Assembly (NCBI GenBank): GCA_047125605.1
Contig: CP138932.1
Coordinates: forward strand, 2,604,001-2,668,000
From: JAKVBK01 sp022447275
GTDB lineage: Bacteria > Pseudomonadota > Alphaproteobacteria > Rhodobacterales > Rhodobacteraceae
Reading direction: 5' to 3'
Length of the DNA: 64,000 bases
Shown here piece after piece: positions 44,960-54,841 of the stretch. Both the position numbers and the translations under genes were made by a program. Positions within the stretch are counted from its first letter, which is position 1; every line of letters begins with the position of its first letter. Below the pieces are notes generated by a model. It did not search any database, was not told the DNA's origin, and saw only the letters and a list, made by a program, of their open reading frames with translations.

Positions 44960-45421
44960 TCAGTTTCCTGAATCAGTTGTAACGAGTTGCGGTACCACAA
45001 TTTCGGTCGTCGTGCCATTTACGGAGTCAGTTATTGTTAGTGCGATCGAGTCGAGCGTACGCCTATACTCAACCTGAGTAGTGCCGAAAGTGACGGAGCC
45101 GTTGTCGTCCACATCTGTTCCAAAAATGGCTTCTGTAACTTGACCTGCCAGCGCCGAAAGCAAGCGCCCTTCAAGTTGCCTCACGAAAAGATCGGCGTCC
45201 GAGGGGCTTGAAGAGTCACCGCCAGAAAAACCGCCACCAAAGTCAATGTTGGCATCACGTGCTGTGGCATCCCTTTGAGCGCTAGCAATTGCAAGCAGGT
45301 GGGTAGAATTGAGAGTTTGCCCACCGAATGACGGGTTTAGCGGTGTATACACCAAGTCTTGTGCAGACACAGTTCCACCAGTCAGTGCAAGTGCTGCACC
45401 CATACACAAATTTCTAAGCAT
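44960..45421 (-). CDS. csgF: CsgF-family curli assembly factor
   Basis: 153 residues: signal peptide (MLRNLCMGAALALTGGTVSA), then the CsgF N-terminus QDLVYTPLNPSFGG, which inserts into the CsgG pore, followed by NSTHLLAIASAQR. The C-terminal part (EYRRTLDSIALTITDSVNGT, TTEIVVPQL) matches the family's beta region. CsgF links the secretion channel to the nucleator at the surface. GGGGTG lies just upstream of the ATG. First gene of csgF-csgG. Confidence 0.9.
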   Translation of the reverse strand: MLRNLCMGAALALTGGTVSAQDLVYTPLNPSFGGQTLNSTHLLAIASAQRDATARDANIDFGGGFSGGDSSSPSDADLFVRQLEGRLLSALAGQVTEAIFGTDVDDNGSVTFGTTQVEYRRTLDSIALTITDSVNGTTTEIVVPQLVTTDSGN

Positions 45422-46214
45422 TTCACCCCATCCGAATGTTTAGTCAAAAACATACTGGTTCAACTAACATTTCCCCCAACTTTGATACTAGACGCCGCCA
45501 CGGTGAAGTGCGGGAATGTGATTTTAAGTGATGATATTTTAGGCTTTCGTTGTAAATGCGCCACAACAATGTTCGGGCAAATCGTCAATGGTCCAACGTG
45601 ATGAAACGCATCAACAATCTCTCTAAATGGCAACGTTATCATAAGCTTGGAGCATAATCACTCTAGACCACGATAGGTCAAAGACCACCTCGCTAGATCT
45701 AAGCTCGACATATGATCTCGGGCGAAAGGCTCAAAACCAGAATTTGGAAAATGAGGTGTTTGCACCCTTGCTGAAGCTTATACCAGTGCTCCAAACGAAT
45801 GAAGAAAGCGTGCTGCCCGACATAAATCACTGCTCTTTTAGCGATCACAGTCTTTTCGCATCCAGTTTAAGAGCATTAAACATTTTTTTAAGCCAGTACA
45901 CGAAAACCCTACAGGGTATCGTTCCCGCTTAATGCTTACCTATCCTCAGCGTCAGTCATAATTTTGCGATAGAGCGTTCGTCTGCTAGCTGGTCGCAGTG
46001 TGCTTCGCTTACCGCACGACACTTTGAACCTTAGGTTCTGGAAAGGGATAGAAAATCTGTAAACACAACCTGGTGAGCAGGCGGGCCATGTGCGTACATG
46101 TGCAAGGGGCAGTCTCTACTAAGAAGACGTAGATTGCCGCAAGGTATACCGTCACTCGTTTTATCGGCCCAAGTTCTTGTTGACCTAGAACCGCGGCCAA
46201 ACATAAGACTCTTG
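45422..46214. other. Intergenic stretch upstream of csgF
   Basis: Contains the csgFG promoter. Small frames (45460-45642, 45744-45932, 46009-46200) have no domain. I looked for csgE here and did not find it. No repeat or RNA gene stands out. Confidence 0.45.
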
Positions 46215-46997
46215 CTACCAGTCTAACGAACAGCAGCCGGTATACGTGCTTTCCGCAATAAAGGCATCAACAGACCAAGGAAACAGGTTGCCCGCCTCAT
46301 CGGAACAAAGCTGTTCATCTTTTCGTATGTCGAATGCAACTGAGCCCCCGTTTCCGCCGACAAGCGTGACTGTCCACGGATTTCTGTAGGCGCGAACGCT
46401 TTCAAGGCGGTAAGTGTCAGAAATGCCTCCAAATACAGAGAACAAAACGCTTTTTCGGCCGAGTGTCGCGATCCAATTTGGCTCTCCTCCACTACACCTA
46501 AGAGCAAATGGCACATTAGATGTTTTGTAGGTAACTGGAGATATTGGAGCGAGATATCTCATTGAGGTCCATCCAACGCCTTCTAAGATATTTACCAGCG
46601 CCCACTTTTGATCTTGCGTAACCCCCAAAACCTCAACAAGGGATTCACGTGGCAGATACCTTCCTACAATATCATACTGAGCTGACGGCCCTGCTCGGAT
46701 ATTCAGAACATCGTCATCTCGAACGTCAGTCACCTTAAAGTAAATATGGTTTACTTCGTATACTTGTACTTCCTGAGCGGCTGAAAAGTGCGCACTCAGA
46801 AGCCACGAGACCATAGCAATAAATCCATATAACGTAGAGTGAAAATACTTTATCAGGAGGTCCAAAAATACAATTTTTCCCCGGTAATTATTATGAGAAC
46901 TTAATGAATGAGAATTTACCACATTTCCGGCACTTTCTCTTTCCGCATTCCTTCTATAAACACCTTGCATAAGAGACGCTCCTTGCGTTTTAAACAT
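46215..46997 (-). CDS. Exported SH3-domain protein
   Basis: The frame allows 260 residues, but the N-terminal ~50 (MFKTQGASLMQGVYRRNAER) are unlike a signal; a hydrophobic export segment lies at ~50-74 (FIAMVSWLLSAHFSAAQ), so translation may begin later, for example at ATG residue 62. The mature protein has an SH3b domain (DVRDDDVLNIRAGPSAQYDI, WALVNILEGVGWTSMRYL) then a ~90-residue beta domain with FALRCSGGEPNWIATLG, typical of small exported alphaproteobacterial proteins, and a CC near the end. No start has a good ribosome-binding site. Confidence 0.6.
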   Translation of the reverse strand: MFKTQGASLMQGVYRRNAERESAGNVVNSHSLSSHNNYRGKIVFLDLLIKYFHSTLYGFIAMVSWLLSAHFSAAQEVQVYEVNHIYFKVTDVRDDDVLNIRAGPSAQYDIVGRYLPRESLVEVLGVTQDQKWALVNILEGVGWTSMRYLAPISPVTYKTSNVPFALRCSGGEPNWIATLGRKSVLFSVFGGISDTYRLESVRAYRNPWTVTLVGGNGGSVAFDIRKDEQLCSDEAGNLFPWSVDAFIAESTYTGCCSLDW

Positions 46998-47050
46998 AGC
47001 TTTTCCTTAAGTAAGCCACTTCACCCATCATGATGCATGCGATAGCGTTT

Positions 47051-47497
47051 TTATTGCCGCCATATCTCTTTAGTGATTTCTCCTGTGGCCTGGTTCAAAG
47101 TAAGTCCGACCATAATTTCCCAATTATTCACACCATCACCATAAACCTTTCCTGGCAGTACAAAGGTGAGGCCGCGCGCAGGATCATAGCTTGTCGCAAG
47201 AGCAGCAAAATCGAGGTCCATAAAACCCATGCCACCATTGCCTACAAGACGGCACTGACGGTCGCCCAACTCATTATACGGTGGCGACAGAATGAGCAGC
47301 CAAACGGCGCCAGCGGCAGGCTCTAACGTGTCAATCAGTGCGATACGTGTCTTACCGTTGGAAAAAGTCTGTGTGTAATTTTCCCAAGGCTCCACAAGAT
47401 TAGCAGCCGACGACTGCCAACTACACTCAACTATATCCTGAGCATGTGCAGGCCACGCCATGAGTACATATAAAATAAAGTACTTAATTTTTTGCAT
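47051..47497 (-). CDS. Secreted protein of unknown function
   Basis: 148 residues: signal peptide (MQKIKYFILYVLMAWPAHA), then a beta-rich domain with two cysteines (VECSWQSS and DRQCRLVG) and an acidic-hydrophobic rhythm (FMDLDFAALATSYDPARG, LTFVLPGKVYGDGVNNWEI). No family recognised. It stands alone between two exported-protein genes on the same strand. Confidence 0.55.
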   Translation of the reverse strand: MQKIKYFILYVLMAWPAHAQDIVECSWQSSAANLVEPWENYTQTFSNGKTRIALIDTLEPAAGAVWLLILSPPYNELGDRQCRLVGNGGMGFMDLDFAALATSYDPARGLTFVLPGKVYGDGVNNWEIMVGLTLNQATGEITKEIWRQ

Positions 47498-47569
47498 CTC
47501 TTCAGTCCTGTCAGTTTACAGTCAAGGTTACCTTGAGGAACTAGGCCTACACATTTCTGCTGCGCCGCA

Positions 47570-48151
47570 TCAGTTCTGCACAAGATCTTCATAGATGCAT
47601 GGCACCCACCTATTGCGGACCGCAATCTGGGCCTCCCATTCGTTAAACGGAAGGTTGTAAAGACCAAGGCACAAGCCACGTTCTTCCAGAAAGGATCCAA
47701 TATAACTTCTGAGGCTACAGAAGGTGTTTATGGCGAATTCGCTGGAGTAGCCCCTACAGTCCGAATTACTTGCACTCCAAATCCAAGCCAGAGAATTAAT
47801 ATCAAGATCGGAAAAGTAATCCAGATCAGCAGGCCCATAAGCCATTTTCGCCATCATTTTGAACGTCGCTATTGAGTATATCTGCATGCGTGCAATACAG
47901 ATAGCATCTGCACCACAGCTGCGTCGATTTGATAGCAAGCTCCGCGCATATTGCCTTACTTCACCTGATCCAGACGCAGATTTTGCCCTATTGAAGTAGA
48001 ACGCAACCTCTTCGTCTAGCCCGGACAATGTCATATTTGAACAAATTGTCTTCTCATCTGGAGTTGCCGCTTTACCACAGTCAAAACTGGCAGCGCGCAA
48101 CTCCTCTACAGAGACCAAAGATAGTATAACGATTATGGCTACACACTTCAT
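47570..48151 (-). CDS. Exported LprI/DUF1311-like protein
   Basis: 193 residues from ATG 48151: signal peptide (MKCVAIIVILSLVSVEELRA), then ASFDCGKAATPDEKTICSN, the opening of the LprI N-terminal (lysozyme-inhibitor-like) domain, with LDEEVAFYFNRAK and the later RSCGADAICIARMQ cysteine pair. The C-terminal ~90 residues (cysteine-rich, ending WVPCIYEDLVQN) are unassigned. Longer frame starts upstream would run into the pentapeptide gene and lack a signal. Lysozyme inhibition is only family-level inference. Confidence 0.65.
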   Translation of the reverse strand: MKCVAIIVILSLVSVEELRAASFDCGKAATPDEKTICSNMTLSGLDEEVAFYFNRAKSASGSGEVRQYARSLLSNRRSCGADAICIARMQIYSIATFKMMAKMAYGPADLDYFSDLDINSLAWIWSASNSDCRGYSSEFAINTFCSLRSYIGSFLEERGLCLGLYNLPFNEWEAQIAVRNRWVPCIYEDLVQN

Positions 48152-48272
48152 CAAACATATAAGCCCAAGACCTCTAATTGCAGATCTGAAGCGAGCAGAA
48201 AATATTGAAGAAATACTACCATCAAGAACAACTATGGAGGTCAATGGCATCCTGGTGAGCGCCCAATTCAAT

Positions 48273-49160
48273 TCAGCAGCCATTCGATATCACCGCACCA
48301 TCAGGCATAATGGTGTTGCATAAGAGTGCGCCAGACATGGTTGCGCCTGCCAAGTTCGCGAAGTGCAGCACAGCATTGCTAAGATTGGCTCCAACCAAGC
48401 TGGCGCCTTGAAAATCGGCTCCCCGCAGCCAAGCCGAGTGCAGGTTTGCTCCTTCCAGTTCTGCGCCAGAAAGACTTGCCCCTTCGAGGTTGGCATCGGT
48501 GAGGTTCGCACCTGCGAGGAGGGCTTGATCCAGATGTGCGCCCACAAAGGAGGCGCCTTCAAGGTTGGCTCGCGACAGGTCTACCTCTTCTAAACTAGCA
48601 TTGTCCAAGTTCGCATATTGCAGATTGGCGCCGGTTAGATCGTAGTCGAAGAGGTCAGCGCCACTCAGATCACACCGCACACAGGCATGCGTTGTCTCAA
48701 GACGCAGAATGTCCTGAGCCTGGCTTCCAGTGCGCATGGCGATGACTGTGATTAAGGGCTCAGTCGGCGCGCCACAGGCCTCAACACGTACGATGTATTG
48801 TCTACCGATCAGCGTCTGCGCCGCCATATCACCGTAGCCATTGACGCTCAGGTAGTCGCGCACAGCCTGTCCGTACACTGCTCTAGCCTGCCGTGTGACC
48901 ATCAGGGCATCCTGCCGGTCGCCGGGATCAAGTCTACCGCGCTGGTTTACGTAAAAACGGTCCTGTTGGAAGACCGCATATGCAGCGTCGAGCGCCGACC
49001 CTGAAGAGTTGAATGTATCGTCAAACGAGAAATCTTGATAAATATCGACCTGGGAACATGTTTGCGCGGCGCCTGTTTCCGGGATGGCGGCAAGGGCAAT
49101 GCCAAGCGACAGAATGACTCGAAGCACTGAGCTACATCCTCTTCCAGTTTCCTGCACCAA
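48273..49160 (-). CDS. Exported pentapeptide-repeat protein
   Basis: 295 residues: signal peptide (VLRVILSLGIALAAIPETGAA), a ~130-residue N-terminal domain (CSQVDIYQDFSFDDTFNS, VYGQAVRDYLSVNGYG), then from ~160 about twenty pentapeptide repeats of A(D/N)LxG type (CDLSGADLFDYDLTGANLQY, ANLEGASFVGAHLDQALLAG). They form a right-handed quadrilateral helix. It ends CNTIMPDGAVISNGC with a likely disulfide. Function unknown; a periplasmic scaffold is probable. Confidence 0.8.
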   Translation of the reverse strand: MVQETGRGCSSVLRVILSLGIALAAIPETGAAQTCSQVDIYQDFSFDDTFNSSGSALDAAYAVFQQDRFYVNQRGRLDPGDRQDALMVTRQARAVYGQAVRDYLSVNGYGDMAAQTLIGRQYIVRVEACGAPTEPLITVIAMRTGSQAQDILRLETTHACVRCDLSGADLFDYDLTGANLQYANLDNASLEEVDLSRANLEGASFVGAHLDQALLAGANLTDANLEGASLSGAELEGANLHSAWLRGADFQGASLVGANLSNAVLHFANLAGATMSGALLCNTIMPDGAVISNGC

Positions 49161-49802
49161 CGATTTGATGAAGGGTCATTGAGTCAGAGGCATATGCCGC
49201 ATTCCGTTCTTCCAAAGAGGTAAGAGGGAACATGCAGTGATCGCTCTACTGACCTCAAAACTAAAGTTGACGGAAAGCAGTATTGCAATCTGAGCAAAAG
49301 GTTAGGTGCGGTGCCTGCTGACCCGGCTACGCAGCCGAATGCCTAGAATAAAGCCTCAGGGCAGTGCTCTCTACTCTGCACCCTGCCCAACTAAGTCAGC
49401 TTCACACAACAGGCCAACTCATGCGTTTTCACCGGCACAAGCGCATCTGTTGCTCCCAACTTCGCGGTTATTGCGCCACCCGGCAACACTGCCCGAGGGA
49501 TAATTCAATTGAGATACTTCTAGTTCCTCCCAAACTATGTGATGCCGCTATAAGACTAACTAGCGCGACAAACCCACGTCAGATTTCATAAAGATCTGCG
49601 GTCAGGCAATGGCAAGCTCATCCAATTGGTGAACATTCCCATCGCCAAACTTCACGTGGGGTCACAGAAAGAGGCAAAAGGCGGGCCAACCACGCGTCGC
49701 TCAACCAGAAAAGATCAGACGCGGTCGCCGCTCATTCTGCGAGCGTTAGACACGCTGCCAGCCAGAAGCGAGTGCGTCCTGGGATTAGAGAGCCTATCAG
49801 GT
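49161..49802. other. Junction between accessory and core regions
   Basis: No gene, tRNA or repeat visible. GC content and gene density rise sharply after it. Since secA lies next, this is where the accessory block ends. Confidence 0.5.
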
Positions 49803-52538
49803 TCAAATCCGGCCGTGACAGTGTTTGAACTTCTTACCCGAGCCGCAGGGGCAGAGCTCATTGCGGCCAGGATTTCCCCATGTGCTTGGGTCATTCTCAT
49901 CAAAGCCCTCAAGCGGTTCACCAACAGGCAGCGCGGCGCCTGCAGCAGCACCCGCAGTACGGCCAGCACCAGAAGAGCCGCCAGTGGCATCAGGGCCACC
50001 CGCGGCCACCTGTTGCTGCGCGATCAACTGCTCCATCATCTGCTGCTGTTCCTCAGGCGTCAGAGGACGTACTTGGCTGAGCTTGGCGGTCACATCTTCG
50101 CGAAGACCATCCAACATGCCCTCGAAAAGCTGGAAGCTTTCGTTCTTGTATTCATTGAGCGGGTCACGCTGGGCATAGCCCCGGAAGCCAACCACAGAGC
50201 GCAGATGCTCAAGCGTCAGCAAGTGCTCACGCCATTTGCCGTCGATCGTCTGTAGCAAGACCTGCTTTTCGATGTTGCGCATGTTCTCGATGCCGAAGGA
50301 CGTCGCCTTCTTGGCCATGAATTCATCCGACGCCTTGGTCAGACGTTCACGCACAACCTCATCATCAACGCCCTCTTCATCGCCCCAGGCGATCACAGGC
50401 TCATCGATGCCGAGCTTTTCGATGGATTTGGCGTAGAGCCCGGTCATATCCCACTGGTCTGCGTAGGATTTGGGCGGCATATGCTCGTCAATCAGATCAT
50501 CAATCACCTGATGCCGCATGTCGCGCGTGATTTCCGCGATCTCTGAGGCATCCATGATTTCGCGACGCTGGCTGAAGATCACCTTCCGCTGGTCGTTCAT
50601 CACATCATCGAACTTGAGCAGCTGCTTACGGATGTCGAAGTTGCGGCCCTCCACCTTGGCCTGCGCCTTCTCGAGCGATTTGTTCACCCAAGGGTGCACT
50701 ATCGCCTCGCCTTCCTCCATGCCAAGCTTGCCCAGCATATTGTCCAGACGCTCGGACCCGAAGATGCGCATCAGATCGTCCTCGAGGGACAGGAAGAAGA
50801 CCGAGCGCCCCGGATCCCCTTGCCGGCCTGAACGCCCGCGCAGCTGGTTGTCGATCCGGCGGCTTTCATGCCGTTCGGTTGCCAGAACGAAGAGGCCCCC
50901 CGCCTCCTTCACAGCCTGTTCGGATTTCTGGTGGTCGGCCTCAATTGCCTCGCGGATCACTTCGGGATCGCCCTCAGGATCCTTGGCAAGCGCCTCCATA
51001 ATCAGGAAATCAACGTTGCCGCCCAGTTTGATGTCGGTTCCGCGACCCGCCATGTTGGTGGCAATTGTCACTGCGCCGGACTTGCCCGCATCAGCAATGA
51101 TCTGGGCTTCCTGCTCGTGCTGACGCGCGTTCAGGACGTTGTGCGCGATCCCATCTTTTGTCAGCATCTGGCTGATCATCTCGGATTTCTCGATCGAGGT
51201 TGTGCCCACAAGCACCGGCTGGCCTTTGGCATTGGCCGCCTCGATTTCCTTGACGATGCCGTCGTATTTCTCGCGCGCCGTCCGGTAGACCTGATCATGA
51301 TCATCTGCTCGCGCAATCGGCTTGTTGGTGGGCACTTCGACAACGCCAAGGCGGTAGATTTCCTGAAATTCATCGGCCTCGGTGGCCGCTGTCCCAGTCA
51401 TGCCTGCCAGCTTGTCGTACAGGCGGAAATAGTTCTGGAACGTCACCTGTGCGAGCGTCACGTTCTCAGGCTGAATCTTGACGCGCTCCTTGGCTTCAAT
51501 CGCCTGGTGCAGACCATCCGACAGGCGCCGCCCTGCCATCATACGGCCAGTGAATTCATCGATCAGCACAACCTCACCGTTGCGCACTATGTAATCCTTG
51601 TCCTTGGTGAACAGCTTGTGGGCGCGCAGGCCCTGGTTCACGTGATGGACAATGGTGGTGCTTTCCGGATCATAGAGGGATTGGTCTTCCTCGAGATGGC
51701 CGGCCATTTGCAGCAAACGCTCCAAGGCCTCGTTGCCCTCATCGGTAAAGGTCACGTTCCGGGATTTCTCGTCGATCGTGTAATGCTCATCGTCCAGCTT
51801 GGGGATGATTTCATCGATTGCGACATAGAGTTCGGACCGATCCTGTGCGGGCCCGGAGATGATTAGCGGCGTGCGGGCCTCGTCAATCAGGATCGAGTCC
51901 ACCTCGTCGACAATCGCGAAGTAATGGTCGCGCTGCGCCATATCTGAAAGCTCGCTGCGCATGTTGTCGCGCAGATAGTCAAAGCCCAGTTCATTGTTCG
52001 TCGCGTAGGTGACATCGCAGGCATAGGCCTGCTTCTTCTCTTCTTCAGGCTGCTGCGGATAGACAACACCTGTCGTCATGCCCAGAGCAGCAAACACTTT
52101 GCCCATCCACTCGCTGTCACGTTTGGCGAGGTAATCGTTCACGGTTACGACGTGCACCCCGCGCCCGGTCAGGGCGTTCAGATAGGCCGGGAAAGTGGCG
52201 ACCAGCGTCTTGCCCTCACCGGTTTTCATCTCGGCAATGTTGCCCTGGTGCAGGAACATGCCGCCCATCAGCTGCGTGTCAAAGGCCCGCAGACCCAAAG
52301 CCCGGCGCGCGGCCTCCCGGCAATTGGCAAATGCCTCGGGCAGCAGCGCATCCAAGCTTTCACCGCCTTCAAGGCGGGTTTTCAACTCGGCCGTCTTATC
52401 GATCAGCCCCTGATCGGACAGAGCTTCGAATTCCGGCTCAAGCGCATTGATTTTTTCGATCACCGGCGCCGTGGCCTTGATCTTACGGTCGTTCGGTGTA
52501 CCGAACACCTTGCGCGCGAGCGTGCCCATTCCAAGCAT
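49803..52538 (-). CDS. secA: Preprotein translocase ATPase SecA
   Basis: 911 residues from ATG 52538 (MLGMGTLARKVFGTPNDRKI), matching SecA length in this group. Walker A (AEMKTGEGKTLVAT), Walker B/DEAD (VDEVDSILIDEARTPL), TLAQVTFQNYFRLYDKLAGM, and helicase motif VI (DNQLRGRSGRQGDPG) are all present. The C-terminus, NELCPCGSGKKFKHCHGRI, is the zinc-binding SecB-contact motif. It drives protein export through SecYEG. An open frame continues upstream to 52871 but is chance extension over the divergent promoter. AGGGGT lies upstream of the chosen start. Confidence 0.97.
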   Translation of the reverse strand: MLGMGTLARKVFGTPNDRKIKATAPVIEKINALEPEFEALSDQGLIDKTAELKTRLEGGESLDALLPEAFANCREAARRALGLRAFDTQLMGGMFLHQGNIAEMKTGEGKTLVATFPAYLNALTGRGVHVVTVNDYLAKRDSEWMGKVFAALGMTTGVVYPQQPEEEKKQAYACDVTYATNNELGFDYLRDNMRSELSDMAQRDHYFAIVDEVDSILIDEARTPLIISGPAQDRSELYVAIDEIIPKLDDEHYTIDEKSRNVTFTDEGNEALERLLQMAGHLEEDQSLYDPESTTIVHHVNQGLRAHKLFTKDKDYIVRNGEVVLIDEFTGRMMAGRRLSDGLHQAIEAKERVKIQPENVTLAQVTFQNYFRLYDKLAGMTGTAATEADEFQEIYRLGVVEVPTNKPIARADDHDQVYRTAREKYDGIVKEIEAANAKGQPVLVGTTSIEKSEMISQMLTKDGIAHNVLNARQHEQEAQIIADAGKSGAVTIATNMAGRGTDIKLGGNVDFLIMEALAKDPEGDPEVIREAIEADHQKSEQAVKEAGGLFVLATERHESRRIDNQLRGRSGRQGDPGRSVFFLSLEDDLMRIFGSERLDNMLGKLGMEEGEAIVHPWVNKSLEKAQAKVEGRNFDIRKQLLKFDDVMNDQRKVIFSQRREIMDASEIAEITRDMRHQVIDDLIDEHMPPKSYADQWDMTGLYAKSIEKLGIDEPVIAWGDEEGVDDEVVRERLTKASDEFMAKKATSFGIENMRNIEKQVLLQTIDGKWREHLLTLEHLRSVVGFRGYAQRDPLNEYKNESFQLFEGMLDGLREDVTAKLSQVRPLTPEEQQQMMEQLIAQQQVAAGGPDATGGSSGAGRTAGAAAGAALPVGEPLEGFDENDPSTWGNPGRNELCPCGSGKKFKHCHGRI

Positions 52539-52734
52539 ATGTACGAAACCCCTGACGCTTTCGTGTAGCCCCGATATCGGAGCAGGTGCGGGTGCCGCTT
52601 GCCCCCCCTTGCCGACGTCCCTACAAACATCGGCGAAAAGACGGCCCCGGTGACACCCGGAGAACGCGGTGTAGGTAAGGGTCAGAAACCACAGTGTCAA
52701 CGTTGCCGACCCGTGCGGCAGAGGAGAATTCAAC

Positions 52735-53595
52735 ATGTTGCCCATTCTGACGAACGCCAAGAAAACCGGAGCCGCTCTGGCCTGCACGCTGTTTCTATCC
52801 GCCCCGGCGGCCTTGGCGGAAGAGGTGTCGGGCGAAACCGTGCTTGCGACTGTTGGCGGCGTAGAGATCACGGTGGGGCATCTGGTCTCTGCTTTGCAGG
52901 CGCTGCCCCCGCAATATCAGCAGATTGACGATGCAAGCCTCTATGCCGGCCTGCTCGATCAGCTGATCCAGCAAAACGCCTTGGCGCAGTCGCTGCCCGA
53001 CACGTTGAGCCGTGAAACCCAAATGGGGCTCGACAACCAAATCTCCGGCTATCTTGCCGGTGTGGCCCTCGATGCGGCCACCGAGGCCAATGTGACAGAA
53101 GAGGCCCTGCGTGCGCTCTATGAAAGCCAGCTCGCAGAGTTTGGTGGCGGCACCGAATGGAACGCGGCGCACATCCTCGTCGAGACAGAAGAAAAAGCCG
53201 CCGAGCTGAAGGCCGAGATCGATGCGGGCGCTGATTTCGCAGAGATGGCGCAAACCCATTCCACCGGCCCCTCTGGCCCCAATGGCGGGGCCTTGGGCTG
53301 GTTTGGCGAGGGCATGATGGTGCCCGCATTTGAGGCCGCAGTGAAGGAGCTTGAAACCGGTGCTGTGTCCGGCCCGATCCAGACCCAATTCGGCTGGCAT
53401 CTTGTGAAACTGAACGAAACCCGCGATGCCACCGCACCGGCTTTCGAGGAAGTGCAGGGCGATCTGCGTGAACTGCTCACCGAACAGTCGACGCAGGACA
53501 GCTTGGCCGCCGCGGTGGCTGCTGCGGAGATCACGCGTGCCGATATCGAGGTTGATCCCTCTGTGATCCGTAACACTGATCTGCTGCAGGACTGA
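52735..53595 (+). CDS. Exported parvulin-type peptidylprolyl isomerase
   Basis: 286 residues: signal peptide (ALACTLFLSAPAALA), a SurA-like helical part (~30-140, GLLDQLIQQNALAQSL), and a rotamase domain (~140-240) with AAHILVETEEKAAEL, FAEMAQTHSTGPSG, GGALGWFGEGMMVPAFEAA and FGWHLVKL. It assists folding of exported proteins in the periplasm. Divergent from secA and followed four bases later by argJ, so probably co-transcribed with argJ-mutT. GGAG lies ten or so bases before the ATG. Confidence 0.92.
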   Translation: MLPILTNAKKTGAALACTLFLSAPAALAEEVSGETVLATVGGVEITVGHLVSALQALPPQYQQIDDASLYAGLLDQLIQQNALAQSLPDTLSRETQMGLDNQISGYLAGVALDAATEANVTEEALRALYESQLAEFGGGTEWNAAHILVETEEKAAELKAEIDAGADFAEMAQTHSTGPSGPNGGALGWFGEGMMVPAFEAAVKELETGAVSGPIQTQFGWHLVKLNETRDATAPAFEEVQGDLRELLTEQSTQDSLAAAVAAAEITRADIEVDPSVIRNTDLLQD

Positions 53596-53599
53596 GCCC

Positions 53600-54841
53600 A
53601 TGGCCGACCCGTTGCCGGTTTCCCCGCTCGCCCCTGCCGCCTTCCCTGCGCTTGCCCCGATTGAGGGCGCACAGTTTGCCGCGGTGGCGGCGGGCGTGCG
53701 CTATGCAGGGCGGCCCGACGTGATGCTTGCCCTGCTTGCACCGGGCGCAACCGTTGCCGGGGTGTTCACCCGCTCTGCCACGCGTTCGGCCCCGGTGCTG
53801 GATTGTCAGGACAAGCTTGCCTGTGGCTTTGGCGCAGCCGAGCATGGGCCAGCCGCGATCCTCGTCAATGCGGGCAACGCCAATGCATTTACGGGGCGGG
53901 CTGGTGAAGGTGCGGTTGAGGCTATTTGCGCCGCAGTGGCGCAGGCAGCAGATGTTCCTGCTAGTCGAGTCTTCACGGCGTCTACTGGCGTTATCGGCGA
54001 GCGGCTGCCCCATGATCGCATCACCGATGCCGTTGGACAACTGGTTGGCAGCTTGACCCCGGACGGGCTTGCCAATGCTGCCGAGGCCATCCGCACAACA
54101 GACACCTTCCCAAAGGGCGCGACCGCTACGGTGGAAACCGATGCGGGGCTAATCCATATTTCAGGGATCGCCAAGGGCTCGGGCATGATTGCGCCGGATA
54201 TGGCCACCATGCTGGCTTATGTCTTCACAGATGCCGCAATCCCGCAGGAGTTGCTTGCAGACCTGCTCTCCGAGATGGTCGACACGACCTTCAACGCCGT
54301 AACCGTAGACAGCGACACCTCCACCTCAGACAGCCTGATGCTGGCTGCCACGGGCAAGGGTGTTTCCCTGAGCGCGGAGCATCTGCCCGCCTTCCGAGAA
54401 GCGCTGCACGGAGTCTTGCTTGATTTGGCACAGCAGCTTGTGCGCGATGGCGAAGGGGCCAGCAAGTTTGTGCAGATCACCGTGCGCGGCGCTGCCGACA
54501 CGGCTGATGCAAAACGTGCCGCCATGGCGATCGCTAACTCACCGCTCGTAAAGACGGCGATTGCCGGTGAGGATCCAAATTGGGGCCGCATCGTTATGGC
54601 CATCGGGAAGTCAGGGGCGCAGGCAGATCGCGATGCGCTGTCGATCAGCTTCGGCGATATTCTTGTGGCCGAGCAGGGTTGGGTGGCCGAAAGCTATACT
54701 GAAGACGCGGGCGCCGAATACATGACGCAGCAGGATTTGGAGCTCACTGTCGATCTTGGCATTGGCGCGGCCAGCTTCACCGCCTGGACTTGCGATCTGA
54801 CCCACGCCTACATCTCGATCAATGCGGATTACCGGTCATGA
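53600..54841 (+). CDS. argJ: Bifunctional ornithine acetyltransferase / N-acetylglutamate synthase ArgJ
   Basis: 413 residues, normal length. The autocleavage site is in GSGMIAPDMATMLAYV, where the Thr becomes the nucleophile of the beta chain. Other family segments are ILVNAGNANAFTGRAGEGAV, VFTASTGVIGERLPHD, TFNAVTVDSDTSTSDSLML and DPNWGRIVMAIGKSG. It recycles acetyl groups in arginine biosynthesis. ATGA overlap with mutT. Confidence 0.96.
   Translation: MADPLPVSPLAPAAFPALAPIEGAQFAAVAAGVRYAGRPDVMLALLAPGATVAGVFTRSATRSAPVLDCQDKLACGFGAAEHGPAAILVNAGNANAFTGRAGEGAVEAICAAVAQAADVPASRVFTASTGVIGERLPHDRITDAVGQLVGSLTPDGLANAAEAIRTTDTFPKGATATVETDAGLIHISGIAKGSGMIAPDMATMLAYVFTDAAIPQELLADLLSEMVDTTFNAVTVDSDTSTSDSLMLAATGKGVSLSAEHLPAFREALHGVLLDLAQQLVRDGEGASKFVQITVRGAADTADAKRAAMAIANSPLVKTAIAGEDPNWGRIVMAIGKSGAQADRDALSISFGDILVAEQGWVAESYTEDAGAEYMTQQDLELTVDLGIGAASFTAWTCDLTHAYISINADYRS

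Noticed and set aside
50518..51866. Plus-strand frames of 201 and 332 codons
   Set aside because: Antisense to secA, with no family resemblance.
49803..52871. SecA start at 52871
   Set aside because: The extra 111 residues run across the divergent promoter and into the neighbouring gene; SecA proteins of this group begin at MLG-x-G.
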